NCBI GenBank assembly: GCA_965237775.1
Contig: OZ250155.1
Location: forward strand, 992,001 to 1,056,000
Direction of reading: 5' to 3'
Origin: CATOSP01 sp965237775
GTDB lineage: Bacteria; Chloroflexota; Dehalococcoidia; Lucifugimonadales; UBA3495
Length of the DNA stretch: 64,000 nt
Made by a program: the position numbers and the translations under genes. The notes under the pieces were generated by a model that saw only the letters and a program-made list of their open reading frames with translations, was not told the DNA's origin and did no database searches. Positions 54,670-63,819 of this stretch are shown here, piece after piece. Position 1 is the first letter of the stretch; each line of letters starts with the position of its first letter.

Positions 54670-55905
54670 CTAGCTACTTCGGACGGCGAACTCCGCCTTC
54701 GCGGCGTCTACCAATGGCGGGTCCAGCAGCAGGTCACATGCCGTCATGCTCAACGCCTTGGCCACTGACAGAGCGTTGAAGAGGGCCAACCCGGTGACGG
54801 CGGTCTCGCACATCTCCCTCGTATGGGATGGAACGGGTTCCTCGCTAACCGCGTACCTCAACTCGAATGCCGGCATCACCTGGCTCACGTTGCCGAAATC
54901 CGTGGACGCCCCGCTCCCCGCACGTCCCGAAACAGGCTCATCTAGCTTGATTCCCAGCGTCTGGGCGTTGGCTCGCAGCGCTTGGGCCAACACCACGTTG
55001 GGCTGGACGTTCTCGTAGAACGGATAGAATTCTTGGACCTCCAAACGGGCTCCCGTCATGGACGCCGCTCCTTCGGCTACCTGCTTCACCTTTCCCACCA
55101 CCACGTCGCTCAAGTAATTCCGGTCCCGGCAGCGCAGCATGAAGTTGGCGGCGGCGAATTCCGGCACCACGTTCGGCGCCATCCCCCCGTCGGTGATCAC
55201 TCCGTGAATGCGAACATCGTCCCGGAGGTGCTGACGCAACGCGTCGATGCCGGTGAACAGGTGGATAACGGCGTTTAACGCGTTGATCCCCGCCTCGGGC
55301 GCGGCGGCGGCATGGGCGGCCTTGCCGTGGTACATGTAGCGGTAGCCCACCATGGCCAGGCTCCAGCTTTCACCCATGGGAGCGGCGGTGGGTATTATGG
55401 TGCGGTTGGAGAACGGATGGGACGAAAGAGTGGCGTCCACGCCGTCGAACACCCCCGCTTCCAAAAGGCGTATCTTCCCGCCCCCACCCTCTTCCGCGGG
55501 CGTCCCGATAACTACGATCTGCCCAGGCAACTGCTGAGCATTCGCCTGAAGCCCCAGCCCGGCGCCCATAGCCGCCATGGCTATGAGATTATGCCCGCAA
55601 CCGTGACCGATCTCCGGTAGGGCGTCGTATTCGGCAAGGATTGCGATCGTTGGACCATCTCCCGCGCCGCCGGGGATCGTGGCCCGAAACGCCGTTTCCA
55701 CTCCGCCGATGCCCCTTTCCACCTTGAGGCGCTGCTTCTCAAGGAACCCGGCCAAGACGTCGGATGAGTAGTATTCTTCGTAGTTCAACTCAGGATGGGC
55801 ATGCACGTCTCTGGATAGTGCGAATAACTCTTCCTTCGAGGCTTCGATTGCCGAGTTTGAACGGGCCGCCAGCGTGTCCTTTGGTCCAGCCTTGTCGCGA
55901 GTCAT
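54670..55905 (-). CDS. M20-family amidohydrolase/peptidase
   Basis: The 411-aa protein has metal-ligand regions of the M20D amidohydrolases: DVHAHPELNYEEYYSSD, AEYDALPEIGHGCGHNLIA and TPAEEGGGGKIRLLEAG, with the bimetal Glu/His residues visible. The lid domain starts near residue 185 (YMYHGKAAHAAAAPEAGINA). GHGCGHN-type proteins include indole-3-acetyl-amino-acid hydrolases and p-aminobenzoyl-glutamate hydrolase AbgB. The substrate is likely an N-acyl or aminobenzoyl amino acid. It is convergent with the amine oxidase gene. Confidence 0.92.
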   Translation of the reverse strand: MTRDKAGPKDTLAARSNSAIEASKEELFALSRDVHAHPELNYEEYYSSDVLAGFLEKQRLKVERGIGGVETAFRATIPGGAGDGPTIAILAEYDALPEIGHGCGHNLIAMAAMGAGLGLQANAQQLPGQIVVIGTPAEEGGGGKIRLLEAGVFDGVDATLSSHPFSNRTIIPTAAPMGESWSLAMVGYRYMYHGKAAHAAAAPEAGINALNAVIHLFTGIDALRQHLRDDVRIHGVITDGGMAPNVVPEFAAANFMLRCRDRNYLSDVVVGKVKQVAEGAASMTGARLEVQEFYPFYENVQPNVVLAQALRANAQTLGIKLDEPVSGRAGSGASTDFGNVSQVMPAFELRYAVSEEPVPSHTREMCETAVTGLALFNALSVAKALSMTACDLLLDPPLVDAAKAEFAVRSS

Positions 55906-56966
55906 GGCATGTTCATCTCCTGCACAGAGTTGATCGGAGAAGGGCGAGGTCTCATTTGGTAAAGGAGCGCGAATCTGGATTTATGCGGACTGGTAAGATG
56001 CAGCCGCGATAATCGCGTAGGCATTCTACAAGCCCGAAGACGTCCTTCGCTATGCTACCCGGGCAGTCTACCTAGAACGAGGCCCGCCGCGAACGCCAAG
56101 GGCCCCGCCTGGAACTCCTCCACCGTCAAGTAGAGTTAGAGGGAGTGGTCTTTCGGCTTCCCGCAGCACTCGCTCCCTGGCCGAAGGAGCATCCTACCGA
56201 GCGGCGGACGCTGGATGAGAGGAAGGGGCGTTGGCCGAAGCCACGAAACCCTCTGGCCTGACAATGAACGCGGGGCCGATTCATGGGTTGGTGGCGGAGA
56301 TGGAGTCCGTCGCGGCAATGAGCATATCGACAGGAAAGGGTTGCTCAATACTAGGAAGATTGGCGTCCCGGCCGACCCGGTATTAGGCACCTTCGTCTGG
56401 GCCAAGTTCAAGTTCCCAGACCCAGTATCAAATTCCTCCGCCTCCACATCAAGATGACCTCCATTGGACGACGGTCTTCGTTCAAGCGACAAGTCGTTAG
56501 CTGCGTTCGGTGCGTCTGGTTTCCCAGTAATTCTGAACGTCTTCCTCGGCAGTGGTGGTTTTTCCATTGACACGCTGCTTGCCCCCTGAAACGGGATCAA
56601 CCCCGATCGCACTCAACGCGTTGCCTGAGTCTAAGATGCCGATTCCAGTAGAGTCCCGGGAAGTGGGATAAGTGGGGTAAGAGGAGAGGGGTTTGGAAAG
56701 CGTGGCGACGGCAACAGCGGTCAACAGTGACGGCAGGAGGTACAAGGCCCCGTGCCCTTGTTGCGCCAGAGCGCCGTACAGGTTATGCCATTTTTGGGCT
56801 TGTCGACGCAGTCTTGGTTTGATACTAAGAAGACCCCTCCCGGCGGTTGGCGTTTTCGCGATTCCAAGCCACCTGAAGGGGTCATTTCTTGCAGGGTTCT
56901 GTGTACGAGTTTTGGCAAGTTACCGAAATTCGGACCGACTCATACTTCCGCGATTGCTGCTAGTTT
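55906..56966. other. Long intergenic region without recognised gene
   Basis: About 1.06 kb with short open frames on both strands but no convincing coding sequence, ribosome-binding site or family match. It could hold decayed genes; a 158-codon minus-strand frame at 56136-56612 has no recognisable features. No tRNA or clear repeat is seen. Confidence 0.45.
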
Positions 56967-57278
56967 TTAGCGGTAGTTTGGATTCCTCGTTCCGCTAAAG
57001 CAATCGCTGCAATACACTGGTCTGTCACCACGGGGTCTGAAGGGGACCGTCGTGTCTTTGCCACACTGGGCGCAGACGGCCGGATGCATTTCCCGATCTG
57101 ACGACCCGTAGGAGTTTCCATATCCGCCCTGCTGGCTCTTGCGCGCCCCACGGCATTGAGTACACCGTTTTGGCTCGTTGGTATACCCACGAGAAGCGAA
57201 AAACTCTTGCTCACCAACTGTGAAGGTGAACTCCGACGCGCATTCCACGCAAGTAAGGGCCTTATCTGAAAGTGCCAC
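56967..57278 (-). CDS. Zinc-ribbon protein with two CxxC pairs per module
   Basis: The 103-aa protein has four CxxC knuckles: CVECASEF, RCTQCRGARK, VCAQCGKDT and YCSDCF. The first pair frames FTVGEQEFFASRGYTNEPK, the second VPFRPRGDRPV, making two treble-clef or zinc-ribbon modules. This protein type is common in Chloroflexota and other bacteria; its function is unknown, although RNA or protein binding is likely. The Gly/Ser/Tyr-rich linker (GGYGNSYGSSD) is flexible. It lies downstream of the sigma-factor gene on the same strand. Confidence 0.85.
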   Translation of the reverse strand: MALSDKALTCVECASEFTFTVGEQEFFASRGYTNEPKRCTQCRGARKSQQGGYGNSYGSSDREMHPAVCAQCGKDTTVPFRPRGDRPVYCSDCFSGTRNPNYR

Positions 57279-57492
57279 TTGGACAACCTCCTAAAATCTT
57301 GGTCTTGTCGAGGTCATCCAGTGTTACCATCGAAGGGTTTCTACAAAGAGCAACCTAAACTTTAACCTGCCTACAGTGTACTCCCGATTCAGGCGTATTG
57401 TTAGCCTACGGAACAAATCGATTTTTGTCGGGCCCGAGACTGGCCGGTAAGCCGGCAATTGGCAATCATCAAGGTCAACGCGGTCCCCGCAG

Positions 57493-58968
57493 CTAATCCA
57501 GGTAATCCCGAAGCACGCTAGAACGGCTGGGTTCCCGCAGCTTCTTCAGGGCCTTGGCCTCTATTTGGCGGATTCGTTCCCGAGTAACCCCAAATTCCTG
57601 GCCTACTTCTTCAAGGGTGTGGGTCCGCTCCCCCAACATGCCAAACCGTAGACGCAAAACTAGACCCTCCCGATCGGTTAGGGTATCCAGCACATCCTCC
57701 ATGTGGTCCTTCAAGACTTGAGATATTGCTTTCTCCTCTGTGGAAGGCAGGTCCCGATCTTCGAGGAAATCCCCAAGGCAAGCATCGGCTTCGTCTCCGA
57801 TGGGTGTTTCCAGGGATACTGGCCCCCGGGAGATTTTCAAGATTTCCTCCAGCCTCTCCGGTCCAATGTCCATAGCCTGGCTGATTTCCGCTACGGTCGG
57901 TTCCCGGCCATGTTTCTGGAGCAACCGTCGCTGCTCTCGCATCAGTTTGTTAACGGTCTCCACCACATGCACTGGTAAACGTATGGTCCGGCCCTGGTCC
58001 GCAATTGCCCGGGTGACGGCCTGCCGAATCCACCAGTGCGCATAGGTGCTGAACTTGAACCCCTTACGATAATCGAATTTATCCACCCCTCGCATCAATC
58101 CGATATTACCCTCTTGGATCAGGTCCATCATGTCCATGCCCCGGCCGAGGTATTTCTTGGCAATACTGACGACCAACCGCAAGTTGGCTTCTGTAAGGTG
58201 GGACTGGGCTCGGGCGCCTTCTTTTTTGATATGGTCGAAGTAGCGCTGGAACTCGGTGTCCATCTCCGATAATTCAGCGAAAAGTCCTGGTTGTCGTAAT
58301 GCTAATTTCAGTTCGGCCAGGGTACAGTCTCTCATGACGTGGACAGCTTCTAAGGGGATAAGCCAGCTATTGAGAGACAGTCCAACTACCCTCGAATGGA
58401 TTTCTTCCTCATCTAGATCTAAAGCATCGGCCAGGCCGGACATTGCATTTTGAGATAATTTGGCATCTATTTCGACCCGCAATTCAGGGTGGCTGGATAT
58501 TTGGGACAGGGTGAGGTGTCGGGGCAATCCTAACTGCTCCTCCAAGGCTTCCAACACAGGCCCGGAGTCTGCCAGCCGACGCAGCAACACACCGGCGATC
58601 TCCCAAGGTAGCGGAGCACGCCCCCCTTTTTCGTTGAATTCCTCTTCCAACTTCAGAAGGTAGTTCTTTCCTTCCAGCTTACGGGCCAAATCGCGCTCTT
58701 CCTGGAAGGTTAGCAGGTCAGTCCGCGCAATCTCCCGCAGATACGCCCTGACCGGGTCCTCCGGTATTTCCGGGCTTTCCGTCCCTACCTCCCGGTCTGG
58801 TTGTTCCTCTGTGCCCTTCTCGTTGTTGGAGAGGTCTCTCAACCCATTACTCTGTGGGTCGGCGACCTGGCTCTGAATCTCCATGAGTAGCCCGCGAACC
58901 TGGGTGCTCTCTCTGGCGCCAGTTGAATCTTTACCTTCGTATTCAGGGCTGCTTTCAGGTGAGACCAT
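57493..58968 (-). CDS. rpoD: RNA polymerase sigma factor, RpoD/SigA type
   Basis: The 491-aa sigma-70 protein has region 1.2 (DPVRAYLREIARTDLLTFQEE), regions 2.1-2.4 (RLVVSIAKKYLGRGMDMMDL, GFKFSTYAHWWIRQAVTRAI), region 3 (LPVHVVETVNKLMREQRRL) and region 4 (LRFGMLGERTHTLEEVGQEF, VTRERIRQIEAKALKKLR). The region between 1.2 and 2.1 is long, about 150 residues, and the acidic N-terminus lacks region 1.1. All promoter-contacting segments are intact, so it is either the main sigma factor or a close group 2 paralogue. The ATG at 58968 fits the start of family members. Confidence 0.93.
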   Translation of the reverse strand: MVSPESSPEYEGKDSTGARESTQVRGLLMEIQSQVADPQSNGLRDLSNNEKGTEEQPDREVGTESPEIPEDPVRAYLREIARTDLLTFQEERDLARKLEGKNYLLKLEEEFNEKGGRAPLPWEIAGVLLRRLADSGPVLEALEEQLGLPRHLTLSQISSHPELRVEIDAKLSQNAMSGLADALDLDEEEIHSRVVGLSLNSWLIPLEAVHVMRDCTLAELKLALRQPGLFAELSEMDTEFQRYFDHIKKEGARAQSHLTEANLRLVVSIAKKYLGRGMDMMDLIQEGNIGLMRGVDKFDYRKGFKFSTYAHWWIRQAVTRAIADQGRTIRLPVHVVETVNKLMREQRRLLQKHGREPTVAEISQAMDIGPERLEEILKISRGPVSLETPIGDEADACLGDFLEDRDLPSTEEKAISQVLKDHMEDVLDTLTDREGLVLRLRFGMLGERTHTLEEVGQEFGVTRERIRQIEAKALKKLREPSRSSVLRDYLD

Positions 58969-59050
58969 CTAGTTTTTCACTTCTTAGCCGAGATTTTTCA
59001 GTAGGAACAATTAGTAAACATTCCTTAGGTCGTCCCACTCTTCCAAGTGG

Positions 59051-59383
59051 TCAGCAACCTCCAGCGTCAGTCTGTTCTTCGATTCCCACCGTGCCGCCTG
59101 ACCGGACGCGCAAAATACCAAGCAAGTCTCCCACAGTCAGGTCCCGTACCACTGGCCCGGGAAGGGGTTGATCCGAATTCGCCTCGTAGCGATTTCTGCG
59201 GCCTTCTCGAATTCTACGTATGTATCCCGCCGACTCCAGCTTCGAGATGATCCGGCGCACCGGCCTCTCGGTAATACCGAGCTGAGCCCCAATTTGGGTG
59301 GCAGTGATCTGCGGTACGGTGGCTACCAGTAACAGGACGGCTCCGTGGTTGGACAAAAAGCTCCAGGATGGCATGGTCCCCAT
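59051..59383 (-). CDS. Winged-helix DNA-binding regulator
   Basis: The 110-aa protein has a winged helix-turn-helix in its N-terminal half: HGAVLLLVATVPQITATQIG, ITERPVRRIISKLESAGYIR and RIREGRRNRYEAN as wing. It resembles MarR- or ArsR-like regulators in which a short C-terminal tail replaces the dimer helices. The tail (PVVRDLTVGDLLGILRVR) may form a small dimerisation helix. The gene lies 82 bases upstream of the sigma-factor gene on the same strand, so it might regulate or be co-transcribed with it. Confidence 0.82.
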   Translation of the reverse strand: MGTMPSWSFLSNHGAVLLLVATVPQITATQIGAQLGITERPVRRIISKLESAGYIRRIREGRRNRYEANSDQPLPGPVVRDLTVGDLLGILRVRSGGTVGIEEQTDAGGC

Positions 59384-59554
59384 TTCCCCGTACTCCTCAA
59401 TATACGGCGGAAGGCATCATAGCATAAAGCATGTTTAGCAGAGCATCTCTTTTAAGCATGCTTCTACAAGCCGTAACAAATTTCCGGATGGTGTCCTGAG
59501 AATTAAAGGAAGTTACTTTGACTCGGAAGGCGGTCTGTCTGTCATGGCACATAG

Positions 59555-59830
59555 TTGGCCTATGCTTCCTGGTTGCGAGAGGTGCGCCGCCGCCCCGTGA
59601 CTTGGGCGGCCGCCACGGCGATAGCCCCCGGTAGGTTGGGAACTCTGCTGATCGGGTCCATCATAGGCGAATGGTGGCATCTGGCTGATTACTTCTGGTA
59701 CTTCCTACCCGGTACCGCGGTGCCCCAAAAATCTGTGGTAATCTATGCCCGCGCCATCTACCACGCCGGATTCGTGTTGATCCAATTTAGCCTCGCGACC
59801 GTGACCAGGTTCTTGAACCCCACCATTTAG
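59555..59830 (+). CDS. Possible small membrane protein
   Basis: The 91-codon frame starts at TTG without a good ribosome-binding site. It contains a hydrophobic segment (TLLIGSIIGEWWHLADYFWY) and a second near the C-terminus (YHAGFVLIQFSLATVTRFL). No family is recognised. The coding status is uncertain. Confidence 0.35.
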   Translation: MAYASWLREVRRRPVTWAAATAIAPGRLGTLLIGSIIGEWWHLADYFWYFLPGTAVPQKSVVIYARAIYHAGFVLIQFSLATVTRFLNPTI

Positions 59831-59982
59831 CCGCTTAGCCGCGCCCAGAAAGCTCCTTCATAGGAGTTTGTGCCGAATTCCGGCGGCCTGAGGTCCGACA
59901 AGGCAATTTGGCTTATCAGGACCCGTCTCAAATACTGACCTCACAGGCCGGTCGGCAATCTGCGTTTTTATTGGATCCTTGT

Positions 59983-60028
59983 ATTATATACTCATATATA
60001 ATACCATGACGCATAATTTACATATGTA
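59983..60028. promoter_or_regulatory. Palindromic operator/promoter region of the MarR-type gene
   Basis: ATTATATA-CTCA-TATATAAT (59983-60002) is a perfect 8-bp inverted repeat, and TACATATGTA (60019-60028) a second 10-bp palindrome. Both lie in an AT-rich patch directly before the MarR-type start codon; TATAAT at 59997-60002 and 60027-60032 could be -10 boxes. Autorepression by the MarR protein is likely. Confidence 0.6.
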
Positions 60029-60049
60029 TAATATAAGCAGCTAATATTA

Positions 60050-60538
60050 ATGTGCAGATTAACATCGGCACCGAAGGTTGAAGATCTGAGTCCGAGGCTG
60101 GTGGAGGCGCTTGCCAGCTTCGAGCGTGCCTACGCCAGGTGGGTGAAGTCGCCTCTCCGAAACACCGGTCTTACTTATGCTCGTATTCGCTTGTTGAGGG
60201 TCCTTGACCGCAGTGGGCCGCGAATCATGAGCGCGCTCAGTGATGAGCTCGTTGTGAGCCCCCGCAATGTCACCGTGCTGGTGGACGCCTTGGAAGCCAA
60301 TGGCCTAGTACGACGCCGCGCCCACCCTACCGATCGCCGAGCCATGCTCGTCGAACTAACCCCGCAGGGCGTTGAAACCTGCGACGTCATGTATACCGAG
60401 CATATTGAAGCTGTTGGGGAGCTGTTCTCTGACCTGTCCGACGCTGATCAGAGAGAGCTGCTGCGTCTCTTGAATCTACTGGGCAGCGGACTTGAACGCC
60501 GAGGAGTCGTCGATGAATATCCCAGAAACGAGGTTTAG
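60050..60538 (+). CDS. MarR-family transcriptional regulator
   Basis: The 162-aa protein has a winged helix in residues 45-105: YARIRLLRVLDRSGPRIMSA, LVVSPRNVTVLVDALEANGL and RRRAHPTDRRAMLVELTPQG, the canonical MarR wing with conserved D-R-R. The flanking N- and C-terminal helices form the dimer. It probably represses its own promoter (palindromes just upstream) and responds to a phenolic or oxidising ligand. The target genes besides itself are unknown; no transporter is adjacent. Confidence 0.92.
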   Translation: MCRLTSAPKVEDLSPRLVEALASFERAYARWVKSPLRNTGLTYARIRLLRVLDRSGPRIMSALSDELVVSPRNVTVLVDALEANGLVRRRAHPTDRRAMLVELTPQGVETCDVMYTEHIEAVGELFSDLSDADQRELLRLLNLLGSGLERRGVVDEYPRNEV

Positions 60539-60614
60539 GCTGGGGCTCCCCTGCGATTAGTGTGGCGGGCCTTGGGATGGATCGAAGAGAACCAGGGCTG
60601 GAGATGACCAGAAG

Positions 60615-60842
60615 ATGCAACTAGAGGAGATAGTTCAATGGACCAAAAAAGTAATCGGCCTAGCGGATAAAGTTCAAGTTTTGGAGCGTGGCTCCGAAGA
60701 ACTGAGCGACCAAGTGGTGAAGGAGTAGATTGACCTTGTCCACCGAGTCGGGGTCCAAAATGAACCCGACAGCGGAACAAAGGTCACCGGCTGGGCTTAT
60801 CGAGTGCCAGCTGCGGGAGTCCGTTACTACTCCTACCCGTAG
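60615..60842 (+). pseudogene. Small open frame split by an in-frame TAG
   Basis: From ATG at 60615 the frame reads MQLEEIVQWTKKVIGLADKV and on for 37 codons to TAG at 60726, then continues open through IDLVHRVGVQNEPDSG to a second TAG at 60840. Composition is protein-like, but no family is recognised. It may be a decayed small gene. The rest of 60539-60929 shows nothing. Confidence 0.3.
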
Positions 60843-60929
60843 TGGTTGAAAGCGCATCGGTAGACCCATTCTGTTACCTCGTTCGCTCAATCAGAGGCGA
60901 GTAACTCGCAAGGGCGCCCGGGAGGAGAA

Positions 60930-61235
60930 ATGATGAAAGAGGCGATGGCTGCATACAATCAGGCGGTCAAAACTGACCCTCTGAGCGAATGGGCCTACAC
61001 CCTTCGGGGTAACGCATACCGGCGTCAAGGCCAATACTATTTGGCCATCAAAGACTACGAGGAGGCTATCCGTCTCGCTCCCCAGTTTGTCGATTCTTAT
61101 GTCGGCCGGGCATTTGCCTACACCCTGCTGACCAGGGACCAAGAGGCCAGGCAGGACGCAGCGCGCGCAGTGGAACTGGGCTTTGATTCCACCCTACTTG
61201 AAAGGGAAATCGAGGAACTGACGAAAAGGCGTTAA
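60930..61235 (+). CDS. Small TPR protein
   Basis: The 101-aa protein starts at two adjacent ATG codons behind GGGAGGAG. Two tetratricopeptide units cover residues 1-70 (MAAYNQAVKTDPLSEWAYTL, GQYYLAIKDYEEAIRLAP) and a third, partial one ends the protein. TPRs mediate protein contacts; a partner cannot be named. The short length suggests an adaptor. Confidence 0.82.
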   Translation: MMKEAMAAYNQAVKTDPLSEWAYTLRGNAYRRQGQYYLAIKDYEEAIRLAPQFVDSYVGRAFAYTLLTRDQEARQDAARAVELGFDSTLLEREIEELTKRR

Positions 61236-61501
61236 TTGGCTGGACGAGTGGAGCGGCAAATCGGCCGTCTCCTGAAGACTCGTTGAAATGGTTGGCACGG
61301 TCTATCCGCAAGATCGACGCCGCGAGGGTCGCTACCAACCCCAGAGAAGTACCGGGCTCCACGAGCGACCAGGTGCAACCCAAGTCTAAACATAATCTAC
61401 ATAACGCCGGGAATGGATTATTAAAACGCCAGATCACCAATGTTGCCTCATGGCTCATACCCTCAGGCAGCATGGGACAGTCTAAATTGAATGAGAACAC
61501 C

Positions 61502-61807
61502 ATGCATTGGAAATTCTGGCAGCAACCCGTTTCCCAGGAATTGCCGCTCCCAGTCAAGACAACCGTGATGTCTCAGTTTGACCTGGCCTCCCAGAGCGTG
61601 GACCTAATGCGCTATTCGGAGCAACCTGGACGTTTCGGTGGTAAGAAAGTGCGACGCATCCGAATTTTCGATCCGGCGACGTTCTCGAGCGGGCCCACGG
61701 CAATAGCGAAATATCACCAATTCCAGCTCGCAGGCGATCGCAAGGCCCTTCTCTTCGAAGGACTTATCGATATAGATGGTCAAGTCGTCCTATTCGACCG
61801 GCGCTAG
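61502..61807 (+). CDS. Conserved hypothetical protein
   Basis: From the ATG at 61502 the protein has 101 aa (MHWKFWQQPVSQELPLPVKT); the frame is open from 61283, giving up to 174 aa. The second half, KVRRIRIFDPATFSSGPTAI followed by LLFEGLIDIDGQVVLFDRR, resembles a small uncharacterised family seen in Dehalococcoidia and other anaerobes, in which a strand-rich domain ends in an LxEG(W/L) motif. The function is unknown. Confidence 0.6.
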   Translation: MHWKFWQQPVSQELPLPVKTTVMSQFDLASQSVDLMRYSEQPGRFGGKKVRRIRIFDPATFSSGPTAIAKYHQFQLAGDRKALLFEGLIDIDGQVVLFDRR

Positions 61808-62055
61808 CCGATCACGGCCTTTGTGCCTATTGGAGCCCCGGCGGCGACGGGCGATTAGATCTTACTGTGGCCTAGCTAGGCCGGCTGGGGTCGGTTGGCA
61901 ACTTCCCCACCAAGGGGGCGCGGCGTTGTGGGTTGGGTTTCTACCTGCCGTAGGACGAAGGACTAGGGTTGCCAACCCGGCCTAATAACGGAATCAACGA
62001 GAACAATCGTCCCCCACGGTGACACTCACAGTGCGGGGACCAAGAGGAAGGATTT

Positions 62056-62406
62056 TTGAGGATATACGTGGGAAATCTCCAGCGCGAATTGAACGAGGGA
62101 GATGTCAGGGAGCTCTTCAGCAGTCACGGCCAAGTGGGTTCAGTTTCCATAATCCGTGACCGTGACACCCGCCGTTCGAAAGGCTTCGCCTTTGTCGAAA
62201 TGCCTTTGGGTGTTCAAGCAAAAGCAGCCATCAAAGCGCTCAACGGACAGATTTTTCACCAACCGACGCGCACCCTCACTGTCAATGAAGCCCATCCTGA
62301 AGCCCATCCTGAAGAAGGCCGCAATGCCGAAAAAGGCGGCCACCGACCGAGCCCAACGGTTGATAGGCCCAAGCTACTCAAGCGTCCCAGAGGGCGCCGC
62401 GGGTAG
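62056..62406 (+). CDS. RRM-domain RNA-binding protein
   Basis: The 116-aa protein starts with TTG at 62056 behind GAGGAAGG. It has one RNA recognition motif: RNP2 is IYVGNL at residues 3-8, RNP1 is RSKGFAFVEM near residue 41. The C-terminal tail (EGRNAEKGGHRPSPTVDRPK) is basic and disordered. Such small RRM proteins bind single-stranded RNA and are often cold-induced. The DEAD-box helicase gene follows after 9 bases, so RNA remodelling is likely a shared task. Confidence 0.92.
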   Translation: MRIYVGNLQRELNEGDVRELFSSHGQVGSVSIIRDRDTRRSKGFAFVEMPLGVQAKAAIKALNGQIFHQPTRTLTVNEAHPEAHPEEGRNAEKGGHRPSPTVDRPKLLKRPRGRRG

Positions 62407-62415
62407 AGGAGACAA

Positions 62416-63819
62416 GTGTCGACTATTCCAAGCCTGGTCGGTAAAATAACAGCGACACGGAGCTTCAAGGAACAAAATTTCATCAATCGGCTTGAGGCAA
62501 GCTACGCAACAAAGGAAGAGAGCATCGTACCGAATACATCAAAAACAGAACCCCTGATATCACAGGCGGCGTCGCCTCCGAAACGCCGGTCCTGGTGGTG
62601 GTGGTGGCGCAGGACCGGGCCCAAGCATCAAGACTCCGGACCCACTTCTCCACCCCAAGTCAATCAAAGCCCTCAAGTAACTTCCGGCCCCGGAGAGACG
62701 GGCACGCACTGGTTTGGCACTCAGGAGGTGAGCTCCGATGTCGCCCGGGCCCTAAGCGCAATTGGCTATGAGGAACCCACACCCATTCAGCAAGAGTGCA
62801 TTTCGCCCCTCTTGGCCGGCCGGGATGTGGTGGGCCAAGCCCTAACCGGCACCGGGAAAACGGCCGCTTTCGGGATTCCCTTGGTGGAACAGGCGGACCC
62901 GTCCCAAACCTTCGTTCAAGCGTTGGTCCTGGTCCCGACCCGAGAGTTGGCGAGGCAGGTCTGCGATGAACTGATTCGTCTGGCCCGGTTCCGGCGCATA
63001 GGAGTCCTGGCTTGCTACGGAGGACAGCCCATATCCAAGCAGATTGGCGCGCTTGCCCGTGGGACTCACATAGTTGTGGGTACCCCCGGCCGGGTGCTGG
63101 ACCATCTGAGGCGAGGAACCTTGCGATTGGAAACTCTTCGCACAGTGGTATTGGACGAGGCCGATGAGATGCTAGACATCGGCTTCCTGCCGGATATTGA
63201 GCGGATTCTGGCCCAAACGCCCAAGAAACGGCAGACCGCCCTCTTCTCCGCCACCATACCCTCCCCTATCCGGGGTGTTGTCGTTCGTCATATGCAGTCC
63301 CCTATGTGGATACGAATAGGGGGTGAGATTGAGACTGCTCCCCACGTATCCCAACTGTACTACGAGGTACCGGAACAAGACCGGGTGCGTACGCTCGTTA
63401 GGCTGCTAACAACCCAGGTGAACGGAGGGAAGGCCCTTATGTTCCGAAGGACCAAAGTTGGAGTGGATAAGTTGGTTTTAGCCCTGCAGCGGCAGGGCGT
63501 TGCCGTGGCAGGGATCCACGGTGGGATGGTCCAGGCGCAACGAAACGCAGCGATGCGGTCCTTTCACGCCGGGGGACTAAAGGTGCTAGTGGCTACCAAT
63601 GTGGCTGCTCGAGGCCTGGATATCCCGGAGGTCTCCCACGTTGTCAACTACGACATGCCTCAGAGCTTGGAAGAGTACGTTCACCGAATCGGCAGAACTG
63701 CCCGCATGGGACGCGACGGGACAGCCATTACATTCGTCACAGAATGGGATTTCCCAATGCTGGACATCTTGCTGGCCAGCCTGGCTGGTGAGCTAAAACA
63801 AGGGACACTGTCTCCCTGA
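62416..63819 (+). CDS. DEAD-box RNA helicase
   Basis: The start is GTG at 62416 behind GAGGAG. The 467-aa protein has an N-terminal 95-residue basic region that includes five consecutive Trp (KRRSWWWWWRR), then the helicase core: Q motif GYEEPTPIQQ, motif I ALTGTGKTAAFG, Ia PTRELARQV, Ib GTPGRVLD, II DEADEML, III SAT, IV ALMFRRTK, V VATNVAARGLD and VI YVHRIGRTARMG. It unwinds short RNA duplexes with ATP and probably acts with the RRM protein encoded just upstream, for example in ribosome assembly or mRNA turnover. Confidence 0.96.
   Translation: MSTIPSLVGKITATRSFKEQNFINRLEASYATKEESIVPNTSKTEPLISQAASPPKRRSWWWWWRRTGPKHQDSGPTSPPQVNQSPQVTSGPGETGTHWFGTQEVSSDVARALSAIGYEEPTPIQQECISPLLAGRDVVGQALTGTGKTAAFGIPLVEQADPSQTFVQALVLVPTRELARQVCDELIRLARFRRIGVLACYGGQPISKQIGALARGTHIVVGTPGRVLDHLRRGTLRLETLRTVVLDEADEMLDIGFLPDIERILAQTPKKRQTALFSATIPSPIRGVVVRHMQSPMWIRIGGEIETAPHVSQLYYEVPEQDRVRTLVRLLTTQVNGGKALMFRRTKVGVDKLVLALQRQGVAVAGIHGGMVQAQRNAAMRSFHAGGLKVLVATNVAARGLDIPEVSHVVNYDMPQSLEEYVHRIGRTARMGRDGTAITFVTEWDFPMLDILLASLAGELKQGTLSP

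Noticed and set aside
56136..56612. A 158-codon minus-strand open frame
   Set aside because: Composition is low in hydrophobic core residues, no start signal and no recognisable domain.
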